DNA of 64,000 nucleotides from an uncultured Acetatifactor sp. (GCA_910578815.1 CAJTSE010000006.1:78559-142558), one strand, 5' to 3'. Shown: positions 33,354-43,398, numbered from the stretch's first letter. Notes: generated from the letters alone by a model not told the origin. Numbers and translations are program-made.

Positions 33354-33862
33354 ATGGAACATTTACACGAAAAATTCTGCTGGTATGCAACGGGGCCAAA
33401 CGATGGGGAGAACGGGAGTCCAGAGGCGCGCTATGAACAGATTGTGAATTGGGCCAGCCGGGCAAGGTGCACCAATCCTACGATTTTTGACGAGCTTTCG
33501 ACCTGGCTCATGGGAAGCGGGGAGTGGATGTAGAGCCCTGCCATGGCCTGTGGGGGCGGTTTATGGCGGCGGACACCGCTGTGCCGGAGGGGTTTGCGTA
33601 CGTGGATTTTATCTCGCAAAGAGACGGCAAGCCGGGGATGCCTTATTTAGCGCAATTTGCCTGTGCTCGATTTGCAGGTGATCCTGCTTCCATGCACGGC
33701 ACGGAAGGATTTGACTGTGATGCCATGTATGACGTGACCAGAAATATTATACTGGGCCAAAATGTAATAATTCCTTATCCGGATAAGTACTGGACGGCTG
33801 AGGTGTACCCTGAAGGATTGGGGACGGACAGCTCGGTTTATTTATTCAGCGTGGAACGGTGA
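33354..33862 (+). pseudogene. Frameshifted hypothetical gene
   Basis: A start with a good ribosome binding site (GGAGGA at 33342-33347, ATG 33354) opens a frame ending at 33533 after STWLMGSGEW. A second frame continues to 33862 from GTG 33524 with DVEPCHGLWGRFMAADTAVP and later YPDKYWTAEVYPEG. A one-base slip near the GGGG run at 33519-33522 would join them into a product of about 168 residues. It has no family I recognise with certainty; the second half has a GyrI-like feel. It may be a true pseudogene, a sequencing error or programmed slippage. Confidence 0.55.
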
Positions 33863-33971
33863 TTTCCTGTCCGGGAAGGATGGAAGTTGAAGTGAAAAGG
33901 ACGATGGATGGGAGATTTTGTTTGAACTGCCGAGATTGAAAAGAATTCAAATGCAAATCGACAGAATGAAC

Positions 33972-34000
33972 TTGCAATTTGTGGGAAACTGTGATAGAAT
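33972..34000 (+). promoter_or_regulatory. Probable promoter for tRNA-Tyr and tRNA-Leu
   Basis: TTGCAA (33972-33977) and TAGAAT (33995-34000) with a 17-base spacer, 60 bases upstream of tRNA-Tyr. Confidence 0.55.
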
Positions 34001-34060
34001 TTCACATTGTCAGGATCAAGCGATATAAGATTTCATTGCTTATGATTCCGATTTTCAAAT

Positions 34061-34142
34061 GGATGGGTTCCCGAGTGGCCAAAGGGGACAGACTGTAAAT
34101 CTGCTGCAAATTGCTTCGGTGGTTCGAATCCACCCCCATCCA
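34061..34142 (+). tRNA. tRNA-Tyr (GTA)
   Basis: An 82-base class II tRNA. The acceptor arm GGATGGG pairs with CCCATCC at 34135-34141, and the T arm is GGTGG-TTCGAAT-CCACC. The anticodon loop CTGTAAA gives GTA at 34095-34097. The extended variable arm is typical of tRNA-Tyr. CCA is not encoded. The first bases of the anticodon stem carry one mismatch. Confidence 0.95.
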
Positions 34143-34183
34143 TGCCATGCGCGCACAGAGTCATGCTGACGCGCATGTGTCCT

Positions 34184-34267
34184 GCTGGTATGGTGGAATA
34201 GGCAGACACAAGAGACTTAAAATCTCTCGGAGGCAACTCCGTGCCGGTTCAAGTCCGGCTACCAGCA
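34184..34267 (+). tRNA. tRNA-Leu (TAA)
   Basis: An 84-base class II tRNA. The acceptor arm GCTGGTA pairs with TACCAGC, the anticodon stem is AGAGA-TCTCT, and the loop CTTAAAA gives TAA at 34218-34220. A long variable arm (CGGAGGCAACTCCG) is present and the T loop is GGTTCAAGTCC. It lies 41 bases after tRNA-Tyr, probably in the same transcript. CCA is not encoded. Confidence 0.95.
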
Positions 34268-34318
34268 TTATTTTCTGATTGGAAATATATTTATATAATC
34301 GTTCATGCTTCGGGATTT

Positions 34319-34620
34319 TTAATAGTATAAATCATCGGTATTCAATTCCAGCCCGAATTCTTTCTGGTTATTCAGCCTATTAACCGTATTCTCTAAAATT
34401 TCAGCAGACTGTCGGATAAAACTGTTTATATTGTAGTAGGCCAGTGTGATCCCTTTTTTCATAGAAATTGATTCTGTACAAAAATTCACGATATGCTTCC
34501 ATAAAAGCATCCTCCGTATACAGCATATCATAGCGGCAAAAGAAATGTAAGTATAACCGTATAAAAAGCAATTCTGAATTTGTGTGCCTGTCAATGTATT
34601 TCTTTATTTTTTTCTGCTAA
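34319..34620 (-). pseudogene. Frameshifted remnant of an unknown gene
   Basis: On the minus strand, a frame from about 34620 without a start codon encodes KKIKKYIDRHTNSELLFIRLY, then MLYTEDAFMEAYREFLYRINF and ends at a stop near 34432. A second frame then continues with IRQSAEILENTVNRLNNQKEF and ends at 34319-34321. The two together look like the C-terminal end of one helical protein with a frameshift. I do not recognise the family. No intact gene occupies the 480-base gap between tRNA-Leu and the surface protein. Confidence 0.5.
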
Positions 34621-34753
34621 TTATGTCAAAAAGACGACCAATTTTGAACCCCTCCTTTTTTTTAAATGGTTTTTTGCTATAGTGAAGTTACAATAAATAT
34701 TTAACACAACGGATTTGCTGCAGGAACGATAAGCGGTCTATAGGGGGAACAGG

Positions 34754-37700
34754 ATGAATAACAGATGTACAAGGTTAACAGGAAGAAAAGGGCGCTTACG
34801 CAGAATGGCAGTGTTGCTCTGTTTTTGCGTGCTGATTACGGCCTTTGCTGATATTCCGGCAGCATTTTACGTCTTTGCGGCGAGTGGATCGCCGGATACG
34901 GAAGAAAGGATTATACTTGCATTTCGTGCTTTGCCGGACGAAGTCAGGAAGCAGTCGGTTCCGATGGAAACAAACCTGGATGAGTTGGTGCTTCCAGACA
35001 CAATGGAGGCAGTTATGTCGGGAAGTGCAGAAGGCTCTGTTTCTTCTTCGGACCACATAGAGGCAGATGCGCCTTCTGAAAAACAGGAAGAAGCGATTGC
35101 CATAAGCAGTATTACATGGCAGTCCAGTCCGGAATATGACGGAAGCGCAGAAGGAATTTATATCTTTACCGCTGCTTTGCCGCAGGGTTGTACATTGGCG
35201 GAAGGGATAGTTTTGCCGCAGATTACGGTAACAGTGCGAGAGCAGGGAAACGATGAGGATAATCCGGAGCAGGGAGACGGCACGGATATGCCGACGCAGG
35301 AAAACGGCATGGATGGTCCTGTACAGGGAAATGACAAGGATACGCTTGTAGAAGGGGGCCTGGCGCAGGAAGACGAAATGGATAATCCGGAGCAGGATAG
35401 CGGAATGGATTTCAGGATGGAGGCATTGTCCGCCAGGATAGCGGCATTGCCGGAGACGGAGGAATACCTTGCCGCAGAGCCGGATATGGAGGGAAATGCG
35501 GAAGCCTATGCACTGTGGGAGCAAAAGCTGTATGAGTATGCGGAAGAAGCCCTTGCCATCTGGGTGGAATATAAGGCATTGACAGGGGAGCAGCAAGCAG
35601 AAGAGCAGTGGGCAGATGAGCAACGGACGGAAGGGCAGCAGGCGCAGATTTCCGGGGAAGAGCCGGCAAAGCTGGCGGCCTGGGTGGAGCTTGCAGGGAT
35701 GCTTGGGGAAAATATAACGGTGATGGCATCTGCAGCCGGCGAGCATGGGACTCATTCAGGCTGGACGCAGCTGACAGGCAGCACGAAGACGTTGACCGGT
35801 GGTAAAAGCTATTATCTGGCGGGTGATGTGGAATTATCCAATCCGCTTACGGTGACAGGAGGAACGGTTACTCTCTGCTTGAACAGGCATAAGCTGACAT
35901 GCCGTTTATCCGATCAAAAAGCCTGGATTATTACGGTGGAAAGCGGGGCGGAGCTGAACCTGTATGACTGTGCAGACGGAGGAATGATCGAAGCCACCGT
36001 GAAAGGCGGCGGAATCAGTACGTCAGGCAGGCTGAATGTATATGGCGGCGTCATCAGCGGGAAGTGTACAACGTCTGACAGTCAGAATGCTGATAACCTG
36101 ATCAGCCTGACCTACAGCGCCGGTGTTTGCGCGCAGGCAGGCTCCGAGGTGAATTTGTACGGCGGGACGGTGCAGGGGACGGAGTCCAGCGGCGTGTATG
36201 TGGCCTCCGGCGGAAAGCTGACGGTGGATGGGGCTGCGGTGACAAGCCAGGTAACCAGAGCAAAGGTTACAACAGCGGGTTTATATATAGAAGGAGGCGC
36301 GGAGGCGGAGGTGAGATCCGGCGCGCTTTCCCTGGCTTCAGACACGTATAATTCTGCTGTAATAGTTGTGAGTCCGGGCGGCGGTCTGACAGTTTCCGGA
36401 GGCGTTGTTTCCCATTCGGGAAGCAGCGGAGGTATTAGTATTGAAAAAGCATATTATCATAGCTCAACGGAAGCCGCTCATGCCCTTATAAGCGGCGGCA
36501 CGATTACAACTGGGATCGTAGCCAGATCCGGTATGAGCGTGGCGGTGACCGGCGGCAGTGTGACAGGGGGCATTATACTGTATGGGGGTGCCCTGGAGAT
36601 GCACGGCAGCCAGGATATTCAGGTCAGTCAGAATATGCCGGGCAGCATCGGAGCGGCCATATACATTGGAAGAGACGGAAACAAGCCTGCAGTAGGAAAG
36701 ATCAGGCTGACAGGCGCGCTGACCAATGCGGAACCGTATAAGGTATCTTTGGGCGGCGTGCGTCCGTCATCCGCATATCCGCTTACCATCACTGAGGGTT
36801 TTGGCAGCTATATGTCTGGCAGGGAACCTTCCGATTATTTTGTAAGCGTTGACGGCTATAAGGTCATATTATTGAATGGGGAGACGGCTTTTGTTCCCTA
36901 TGTGATGGCCTTTGACGCAAACGGCGGCAGCGTGGAAACACAGAAGGGCGATATGAATGGCGGGCAGGCCATGAAAAATCTTCCCGAACCGACAAGGGAG
37001 CATTATAATTTTGACGGCTGGTATACACAGAAAGACGGCGGGGATGAGATTACCATTGATACAATTCCTTCCGGCCAGGATATGACCGTCTATGCCCACT
37101 GGACTCCTAAGGACTATGCAATCAGCTATGATCTGGCGGGCGGTGAACTGCCGGACGGCGTGTCCAATCCGGCCACATACCATATTGAAATGTCTGAGTT
37201 TACCTTGCAGAATCCTGTCCGCGCGGGCTATGTCTTCACGGGCTGGAGCGGCACGGGGTTGACGGGCGAGGCCAATATAACCGTTAAGGTGCCAAAGGGC
37301 AGCGCGGGAGAGCGCAGTTATACCGCTCATTGGGAAGAGGCAAAATATAAGGTAACTGTAAGTACCTATAGGGATGATGTGCCCTGGAGCAGTAGCGCTC
37401 CGACGGTAAAGCTGACAGCGGACAATGGGACAAGCTTTAGGACAGACCTTTCAGCGGTGGGAAACGGAACCTATAAAATTTACAGCGGCAATACCGATAC
37501 CGGTGTTATAGTTACCGTTGGCGGAGGGGACGCCGCAGCCAGAGTGGATTATTATACGGTAGTTTTCCAGAGCGGAAACAGCGAATTGTCCAGGCAGACC
37601 GTTTTAAAGGGAAAGACGCCGGGAAAGCCGTCCGTTCCTGCCAGGACAGGCTATGCCTTTGCAGGCTGGTGCGATAATGCGGCTCTGACGGGGGCGGCGG

Positions 37701-40700
37701 TAACGGAGATTTCTACGCCCATAACGGAGAAGAAAACATTTTATGCCAAATGGACGGCCAACACCTATCAGGCGGCATTTGATTATCACGGCGCGGACGG
37801 CGGAAATATTACTCAGAGTAAGGTCGTAACTTTTGACAGCGCATATGGTGTTCTCCCTGCGCCGTCTAAGGCCGGTTATACGTTTAAGGGCTGGTATACC
37901 GGAGAAAACGGACAGGGCAGTAAGGTCGATGCGGAAACGGTTGTCAAAACGGCGGCCACACACACCCTTCATGCCTGCTGGCAGGACGAAACGCCTCCTG
38001 CTGCGCCCGTATTACAGGATGGCGTGACACTGCCTGCAGACTGGACGAAGGCACAGGATGCGATCCCCTTAACCCTGAGTGACGTAGTAGGCGTTACCGA
38101 GCTGTGGGTAAGTGTTGACGGCGGCGGGTATACAAAAGCGGACGGTTTCGCCGGCGGCACAGGCAGCGTGAGCTATGATTACTCTGCGGCAGAGGGAGAG
38201 CATACCTATTGTTTCAAGGCAAAGGACGGAGCGGGCAATACTTCCGATGAAAGCGCTGTGTTTACTGTCAGGCTGGATCGGGAAAAGCCGGTGATCGGCG
38301 CCGTTACATATGAAAATAAAGCGGCAGACCTCTGGCAGTGGATCATCGGAAAAAAGAGCATGATTGTCCATGTTCCCGTCACGGATGAAAGCAGCGGTGT
38401 GGCACAGATCAGCTTCTGCCTGACGCCGAGGGACGGGGAAGGAAACATTGACGGCAGTCAGGCTATAACAAAGACGGCGGCAGTTAAGGACGGCGAAGCA
38501 AGGCTTACCTTTGATACAGATTTTAAAGGAACCATTACCATTGGCTGTACAGACACGGCGGGCAATGCCGCGAACAGTGTGACGATTGGAGTGGCGGCCG
38601 GGGGCGTGCTTGTGGAGGACAGAGCGCCTGTAATAACGGTACAGGCTGATCGGGAGTTGTCCGACCTGCAGCAGACGAAGCCGGACGGTGCGGCGCTTGC
38701 CGAAGGATATTATGACTCTGCGCCTGCACTGCTTGTAACCATAAGTGACGATTCGGACAATGCAGTCACGGCAGGGATTGCCTCCGTGACTTGGCAGATT
38801 GGGGATGGTGCGGAGGAGTCTGTCAGCATAGATACAAGTACGATGCAGACGGAAGTCTCTTTTGTGATCTCGGCGGCGCAGATACCTACGAGCGTTACGG
38901 AGATTAAAATAACCACTGTGGACAACGCGGGAAACGAAGCCGTAGAGAATGTAACCGTGAGAGTTAAGGGGCCGGAAAGGCGGCCTGCGGCAGAAATTGA
39001 TTACCGGGAGGAAAAGCTGACTGATCTTGTGCCGGGCGGGAAATACAGCATAAACGGTACGGAGCATACAGCGGATGAGAACGGCTGTATCCGGATCAGG
39101 GAAGACTGGATCGGAAGCAGTGTCAACATTGTAAAGGAAGGCAATGGCAGCGAAACCACCGACAGCCTGGCGCAGAGCCTTTCTCTTCCGGCAAGGCCTG
39201 GCGCGCCCGGCGCGCCGGAGCTGAATGCCCGCACCGACCGATCCATTACATTAAATACTATCGCAGGTGCACATTACCGTATAGATGACGGGAACGAAGA
39301 GAAAAGCTGGCAGGACAGCACGGTATTTACGGAATTGGGGCATAGGACCGTTTATTCCTTCAGGGCATATTATCCGGCAACGGATACAAGTTTTGCATCG
39401 TTGGAGAGCGACGCGGCAAGGATTGCCACTATACCCAAGGCGCCAGCCGCGGATGCGCCGGTGATTGACTATACGTCAGAAAGCTTTTTCCTGCCGGAGG
39501 ATATGCAGGCCTTCAGCGATGAGAGCTGTACCACGCCTGTTACGTCAGACAGCGTGGAAAGCTATATGGGGCAGACAATTTATATCCGCTGCCCGGCGGA
39601 CGGTATCGTTCCGGCAGGCCCGGTCACAGCGGTAGTCATTCCGGTAAGGGCGCAGAAGCCTGCGCCTGGGAGTACCGACGCTTCCTATCCGGGAGCCCTG
39701 GACGGCGCGCTTACCGGCTTAACTGCCGGCAAGGCTCATGAGATCAGAAAGCAGAAGGACGACGGCACATGGGAGGACACTTGGACATCCGTCATGGCAA
39801 CAGCGGAGGGGATAATTGACGGACTTGAAAAGGGCGTCTATGAGGTGCGCGTACAGGCTGTAAGCGGTGAAAATTTCCGCAGTGAGGCGGTTGCCGTTTC
39901 GATTGGGGGAAAGCCCGCTGCAAAACATGAAACGCCGGATATACAAATTGATTTGGACAGGGAGGTATTGACGGGATTTGTGCCGGAGGCTTGGTACAAG
40001 GTGGAATACACGGATTCAAGCGGAGAAGAACATGCGGAGGATCTCCGGACGGAGAACGGCACAATTCTGTTAAAACCGGAATGGTTCGGCAGGACGATCT
40101 CCATTGTGCGCACAGGGAATCAAAAAGATAAACTTGACAGTGACGCCCGAAGCCTGACCGTACCAGCAAAGGGGCCGGAGCCGACACCAAAGCCAGACGA
40201 GCCCAAACCGACACCCGCACCCACGGAGCAGCCAGGGGGGACGCCGGCAACACCGGCACCTGTGCCTACAGAGCAGCCTGGAGGGACACCGGCACCCGCA
40301 CCCACGGAGCAGCCAGGGAAGACGCCGGCAACGCCGACGCCTGCGCCTGCAGGGACATCGACGTCGTCTGCTGCGGGGCCGTCCGCAAATGTTACACCGC
40401 TGACGCCGACGCAGCCTGCGGAGACACCGGACAATCAAAAGGAGGATCAGCAGAGACCGGGGGGCACGGGAACGGCGGAATCAACAGGTCAGCCGGTCGA
40501 AACGGAAAACCGGCGCCTGCCGGGAGAAGCCGGAGAGCAGATACTTCCGGTTTTCCTGGACAATGAAAGGCTTACCGTATCCGGCGAGTCTGTTGCGACA
40601 GGCAACGTACAGGAAATGAAGGATACTAGTACGGTTTTGAAGCTGGAAGACGGTGCGGTTATTGTGACGGTAGCCTGCGCGGAACAGAAAATAACGGCAG

Positions 40701-41305
40701 GCGTGGCGGATACAGTCGCGGTGGCAAATGCGGTTTTGACGCCGGAGCAGATGGAGCTTGTAAACAGCGGTGAAACCATGGAGGTCCGGATTGACGTAAA
40801 AGATATTTCCGGCAAGGTGCCGCAGCAGGATAAGAGGGTGATAGAAAACGGTATTGATGAATACAAAAAAGAAGTACCAGAGCTGACGCTTGGCATGTAT
40901 ATAGACATCTCCATGTTTATGAAGATTGGGGGGGGCAGCTGGAACGCCATTACCGCTACGGATGAGCCGATTGAAGTGGTGGTCGGCATTCCTGAAGAAT
41001 TACAAATTGAGGGCAGAGAATTTTACATTGTCCGCGCCCATGGAGGGGAGTATACACTTTTGAGAGACACGGATGATGCGTCTGACACCATAACCGTCAG
41101 CACGAATTTGTTTTCATGCTATGCGATTGCGTATGTGGAGACAGGAGAAACAGGTGTGGGTGCTGGGCATAAGTGCGGACTCTGCCACATCTGCCCCACA
41201 TTTTTGGGTATATGTTACTTTATATGGCTGCTAATTGTTGTTTTACTGGCACTGATTATTTGTTTTTCTGTTAGAAGAAAGGTCCGGGAAGAAAAAATTT
41301 CATGA
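34754..41305 (+). CDS. Giant surface protein with InlB-type repeats and a Cys-rich membrane anchor
   Basis: A 2183-residue protein starting at ATG 34754 behind AGGGGG. A signal peptide spans about residues 1-44. An acidic, Gln/Glu-rich region follows, then a beta-helix-like part (about 330-700) with many SGGTIT-like turns. InlB B-repeats lie at about 715-870 and 930-1080 (FDANGGSVET, GYTFKGWYTGENG). Ig-like domains follow. A Pro/Thr/Gln-rich stalk (about 1806-1880) has repeated PTEQPGGTPA units. The end has CGLCHIC before a membrane helix (about 2150-2172) and a basic tail. No LPxTG is seen. It is probably an adhesin with membrane rather than sortase anchoring. Confidence 0.88.
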   Translation: MNNRCTRLTGRKGRLRRMAVLLCFCVLITAFADIPAAFYVFAASGSPDTEERIILAFRALPDEVRKQSVPMETNLDELVLPDTMEAVMSGSAEGSVSSSDHIEADAPSEKQEEAIAISSITWQSSPEYDGSAEGIYIFTAALPQGCTLAEGIVLPQITVTVREQGNDEDNPEQGDGTDMPTQENGMDGPVQGNDKDTLVEGGLAQEDEMDNPEQDSGMDFRMEALSARIAALPETEEYLAAEPDMEGNAEAYALWEQKLYEYAEEALAIWVEYKALTGEQQAEEQWADEQRTEGQQAQISGEEPAKLAAWVELAGMLGENITVMASAAGEHGTHSGWTQLTGSTKTLTGGKSYYLAGDVELSNPLTVTGGTVTLCLNRHKLTCRLSDQKAWIITVESGAELNLYDCADGGMIEATVKGGGISTSGRLNVYGGVISGKCTTSDSQNADNLISLTYSAGVCAQAGSEVNLYGGTVQGTESSGVYVASGGKLTVDGAAVTSQVTRAKVTTAGLYIEGGAEAEVRSGALSLASDTYNSAVIVVSPGGGLTVSGGVVSHSGSSGGISIEKAYYHSSTEAAHALISGGTITTGIVARSGMSVAVTGGSVTGGIILYGGALEMHGSQDIQVSQNMPGSIGAAIYIGRDGNKPAVGKIRLTGALTNAEPYKVSLGGVRPSSAYPLTITEGFGSYMSGREPSDYFVSVDGYKVILLNGETAFVPYVMAFDANGGSVETQKGDMNGGQAMKNLPEPTREHYNFDGWYTQKDGGDEITIDTIPSGQDMTVYAHWTPKDYAISYDLAGGELPDGVSNPATYHIEMSEFTLQNPVRAGYVFTGWSGTGLTGEANITVKVPKGSAGERSYTAHWEEAKYKVTVSTYRDDVPWSSSAPTVKLTADNGTSFRTDLSAVGNGTYKIYSGNTDTGVIVTVGGGDAAARVDYYTVVFQSGNSELSRQTVLKGKTPGKPSVPARTGYAFAGWCDNAALTGAAVTEISTPITEKKTFYAKWTANTYQAAFDYHGADGGNITQSKVVTFDSAYGVLPAPSKAGYTFKGWYTGENGQGSKVDAETVVKTAATHTLHACWQDETPPAAPVLQDGVTLPADWTKAQDAIPLTLSDVVGVTELWVSVDGGGYTKADGFAGGTGSVSYDYSAAEGEHTYCFKAKDGAGNTSDESAVFTVRLDREKPVIGAVTYENKAADLWQWIIGKKSMIVHVPVTDESSGVAQISFCLTPRDGEGNIDGSQAITKTAAVKDGEARLTFDTDFKGTITIGCTDTAGNAANSVTIGVAAGGVLVEDRAPVITVQADRELSDLQQTKPDGAALAEGYYDSAPALLVTISDDSDNAVTAGIASVTWQIGDGAEESVSIDTSTMQTEVSFVISAAQIPTSVTEIKITTVDNAGNEAVENVTVRVKGPERRPAAEIDYREEKLTDLVPGGKYSINGTEHTADENGCIRIREDWIGSSVNIVKEGNGSETTDSLAQSLSLPARPGAPGAPELNARTDRSITLNTIAGAHYRIDDGNEEKSWQDSTVFTELGHRTVYSFRAYYPATDTSFASLESDAARIATIPKAPAADAPVIDYTSESFFLPEDMQAFSDESCTTPVTSDSVESYMGQTIYIRCPADGIVPAGPVTAVVIPVRAQKPAPGSTDASYPGALDGALTGLTAGKAHEIRKQKDDGTWEDTWTSVMATAEGIIDGLEKGVYEVRVQAVSGENFRSEAVAVSIGGKPAAKHETPDIQIDLDREVLTGFVPEAWYKVEYTDSSGEEHAEDLRTENGTILLKPEWFGRTISIVRTGNQKDKLDSDARSLTVPAKGPEPTPKPDEPKPTPAPTEQPGGTPATPAPVPTEQPGGTPAPAPTEQPGKTPATPTPAPAGTSTSSAAGPSANVTPLTPTQPAETPDNQKEDQQRPGGTGTAESTGQPVETENRRLPGEAGEQILPVFLDNERLTVSGESVATGNVQEMKDTSTVLKLEDGAVIVTVACAEQKITAGVADTVAVANAVLTPEQMELVNSGETMEVRIDVKDISGKVPQQDKRVIENGIDEYKKEVPELTLGMYIDISMFMKIGGGSWNAITATDEPIEVVVGIPEELQIEGREFYIVRAHGGEYTLLRDTDDASDTITVSTNLFSCYAIAYVETGETGVGAGHKCGLCHICPTFLGICYFIWLLIVVLLALIICFSVRRKVREEKIS

Positions 41306-41383
41306 GACCGGCAGGACAAGAAAGGGCTGCTCCTGCATGCCTGGAAGTGGAAGGAGTCTGTAGCTATCAAATCAGGTGTGTAG

Positions 41384-42163
41384 TCAGGTCAATGCGGAAA
41401 ACAGGAAGATGGCGAGTCCTAGGACCACCAGTACAACGCCGGTTGCTCGGTTTAAGGTCTTAGGCTCCGCCTTATTGGCAAACCTTGCCGCAATTCTGGC
41501 CCAGATAAAAGTAAAAAGCACGCAAAGGCCCAAAATGGTAAAGTCCGGCATTCCCCCCAGCGTAAAGTGAGAGACGGCTCCCGTCAATGCCGTAAAGGTC
41601 ATGATAAATACACTAGTGCCCACTGCCGTCTTCAGCTCATAGCCCAAAACGGAAGTCAGGATCAGGAGCATCATCATGCCGCCTCCGGCGCCGATAAACC
41701 CGCAGATGAAGCCGATCAGAACACCGCAGATCAGGGATTGGATCATTCGCTTTTCAGCAGACACTGCCTGCATATCCTCTTTTGTTGTCATAACCGGGCG
41801 GACAATAAATTTGATGCCTAGAAGAAATGTCATAAACACGGAAAAATTTCCCATGGTCTGTGCCGGGACAAGCTTGGAAACATAGCTTCCCACTACAGTG
41901 AACACCAGGACGCTGGCCATCATCACGACCCCGTTTTTTATATCCAGGTTTTTATTTTTGCCGTAGGTGTAGGCGGATACCGCGCTGGCCAGTACATCCG
42001 AGGAAAGGGCGATGCCCACCGCCATATAGGGATCCATATCCAAAAAAGTAATCAGCATGGGGCTGATGACTGCCGCGGCGCTCATACCGGCAAAGCCTGT
42101 CCCCAGTCCGGCTCCCATGCCTGCAAAAAAGGTAATAAATATCGTCCATAATATTTCCGGCAT
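41384..42163 (-). CDS. TauE/SafE-family sulfite exporter
   Basis: A 259-residue membrane protein on the minus strand, start ATG 42163. About eight hydrophobic segments are visible. The two family motifs appear as GAGLGTGFAGMSAAAVISP near the N-terminus and GFICGFIGAGGGMMM in the middle, each a Gly-rich re-entrant. TauE/SafE proteins export sulfite or related organosulfur anions. It is followed on the opposite strand by the end of the surface protein, and its own upstream region faces the DUF2087 gene, which is on the same strand. Confidence 0.9.
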   Translation of the reverse strand: MPEILWTIFITFFAGMGAGLGTGFAGMSAAAVISPMLITFLDMDPYMAVGIALSSDVLASAVSAYTYGKNKNLDIKNGVVMMASVLVFTVVGSYVSKLVPAQTMGNFSVFMTFLLGIKFIVRPVMTTKEDMQAVSAEKRMIQSLICGVLIGFICGFIGAGGGMMMLLILTSVLGYELKTAVGTSVFIMTFTALTGAVSHFTLGGMPDFTILGLCVLFTFIWARIAARFANKAEPKTLNRATGVVLVVLGLAIFLFSALT

Positions 42164-42221
42164 TTATCGTCCCTCCCGTTTATCAGATTGAACTGTCTGG
42201 CGATTTGTAAATTCACTTGTT

Positions 42222-42542
42222 TTACAAAACATTCATATACTCTGCGTAGGTCTGTTTCCAATCGCTCTCCGCCCAATATTCCGATCCGTCCTTCAGTCTC
42301 CCGATCAGCTTATATTGAAACATTTCTCTGCGGATCAGTTCTATATCGCCGAAAGCAATGGAGGAACGGATAATTTCGTTCATTTCTTTTTCCGTATATT
42401 TCCTGCTTATATCAATTTTTTCAGCAATTTTTATCAGTGCAATAATTCTCATTGGTTTTTTCGAAGGATACTGCAGGAGTTTTCCGTCCGTATCATAATA
42501 ATGTTCCAGCTTTTTTATGTATTCCTGAACAGTGTTTTCCAT
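42222..42542 (-). CDS. DUF2087 domain protein
   Basis: A 106-residue protein on the minus strand. I place the start at ATG 42542, with AAAGGA seven bases upstream; the frame extends further without a better site. The DUF2087 pattern can be followed: MRIIALIKIAEKI, then YTEKEMNEIIRSSIAFGDIE and LIRREMFQYKLIGRLKDGSEYW. This domain, often in small regulators or next to metalloproteins, has a winged-helix-like layout. Here it stands alone. It is upstream of the TauE/SafE gene, 58 bases apart, and may share its transcript. Confidence 0.82.
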   Translation of the reverse strand: MENTVQEYIKKLEHYYDTDGKLLQYPSKKPMRIIALIKIAEKIDISRKYTEKEMNEIIRSSIAFGDIELIRREMFQYKLIGRLKDGSEYWAESDWKQTYAEYMNVL

Positions 42543-42745
42543 GGATGTGTCCTTTCTGCTTTCTAAAGTAAATGCCTGTATTTCATTCATATATCTTGCC
42601 TATGTGTTGTAAACGGCCGCGCAGAACCGCCTGAAATTGATTTTAACACGGGCTTCCCGTCGTTTCCATGAAATGCCGCTAAATTTTATATAAAATTTAT
42701 ATTGCTATTTTTCGCTTGGCAGTCAAGCCAGATAAAATCTGCGGC

Positions 42746-42774
42746 TTGCGAAATGCAGAAAAGTTTGGTACAAT
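42746..42774 (+). promoter_or_regulatory. Candidate promoter for the 42867 gene
   Basis: TTGCGA (42746-42751) and TACAAT (42769-42774) with a 17-base spacer, some 90 bases upstream of the start codon. The 324-base gap between the divergent genes shows nothing else of note. Confidence 0.45.
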
Positions 42775-42866
42775 ATTCAACAGGTAAATCTCTTAAGGAA
42801 GCAAATGCGGGAAGGCCTGAAACAGGGACGGACCGGAAGATTTAAAAATGCGGGAGGAAGCGGAAT

Positions 42867-43355
42867 ATGCGCATCGGAGCAATCGGAAGCGCTGGGGGAA
42901 TCGGCGCAGTGAGTTTTCAAGCCTATCGTCCATACATATATAATACGAATACCGTAAGCGGCAACAGTCTGTCTAAGGTAAAGGCCATCGGTGACGATCT
43001 GCTGGCATCCAAAACGGATTTCTCCGGCATGACGGAGGAAGAAGAGAATATCAATCCCCTGCGGAAGGGTGAGACTGCTAACTTTGCGGATGTGATTGCC
43101 ATGCAGATGCAGATGAGCAGAATGAATGCGGACAGGATCATGAAGCCTGCGGAGCGTTTTGCATCGGCAGCCGATGAGCCGGATAACAGCCAGCCGGTAG
43201 ATGAGGATGGTGTCCTGACAGTGAGAATGATGGATGCGGCAGGAGCTGCTCAGCCAGCAGTCGACGAAGAGACCGTACAGCCGCTGCAGACAGGGGCAAC
43301 CCGGTATCAGATGCAGCAGGCGGCTTTTGCCTACCAGATGAATATGATCGCGTGA
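42867..43355 (+). CDS. Conserved hypothetical protein
   Basis: A 162-residue protein starting at ATG 42867 behind GGGAGGAAG. It begins MRIGAIGSAGGIGAVSFQAYRPY, has an acidic, Met-rich middle (NFADVIAMQMQMSRMNADR) and a C-terminal helix with YQMQQAAFAYQMNM. No signal peptide or membrane segment is obvious. I do not recognise a named family, although similar short proteins are common in Lachnospiraceae. It is flanked by a promoter and a terminator, so it is monocistronic. Confidence 0.7.
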   Translation: MRIGAIGSAGGIGAVSFQAYRPYIYNTNTVSGNSLSKVKAIGDDLLASKTDFSGMTEEEENINPLRKGETANFADVIAMQMQMSRMNADRIMKPAERFASAADEPDNSQPVDEDGVLTVRMMDAAGAAQPAVDEETVQPLQTGATRYQMQQAAFAYQMNMIA

Positions 43356-43364
43356 GAAATAAAG

Positions 43365-43398
43365 CCGCAGAGGGAAGATTTTTACTCTGCGGTTCTTT
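43365..43398 (+). terminator. Rho-independent terminator after the 42867 gene
   Basis: CCGCAGAG (43365-43372) and CTCTGCGG (43385-43392) form a perfect 8-bp stem followed by TTCTTT. Confidence 0.8.

Noticed and set aside
34796..35755. 319-codon minus-strand frame in the surface protein
   Set aside because: Antisense shadow of the Gln/Glu-rich part; His/Arg/Leu-rich with no domain.
40070..40438. Arg-rich minus-strand frame
   Set aside because: Complement of the Pro-Thr-Ala stalk repeats.
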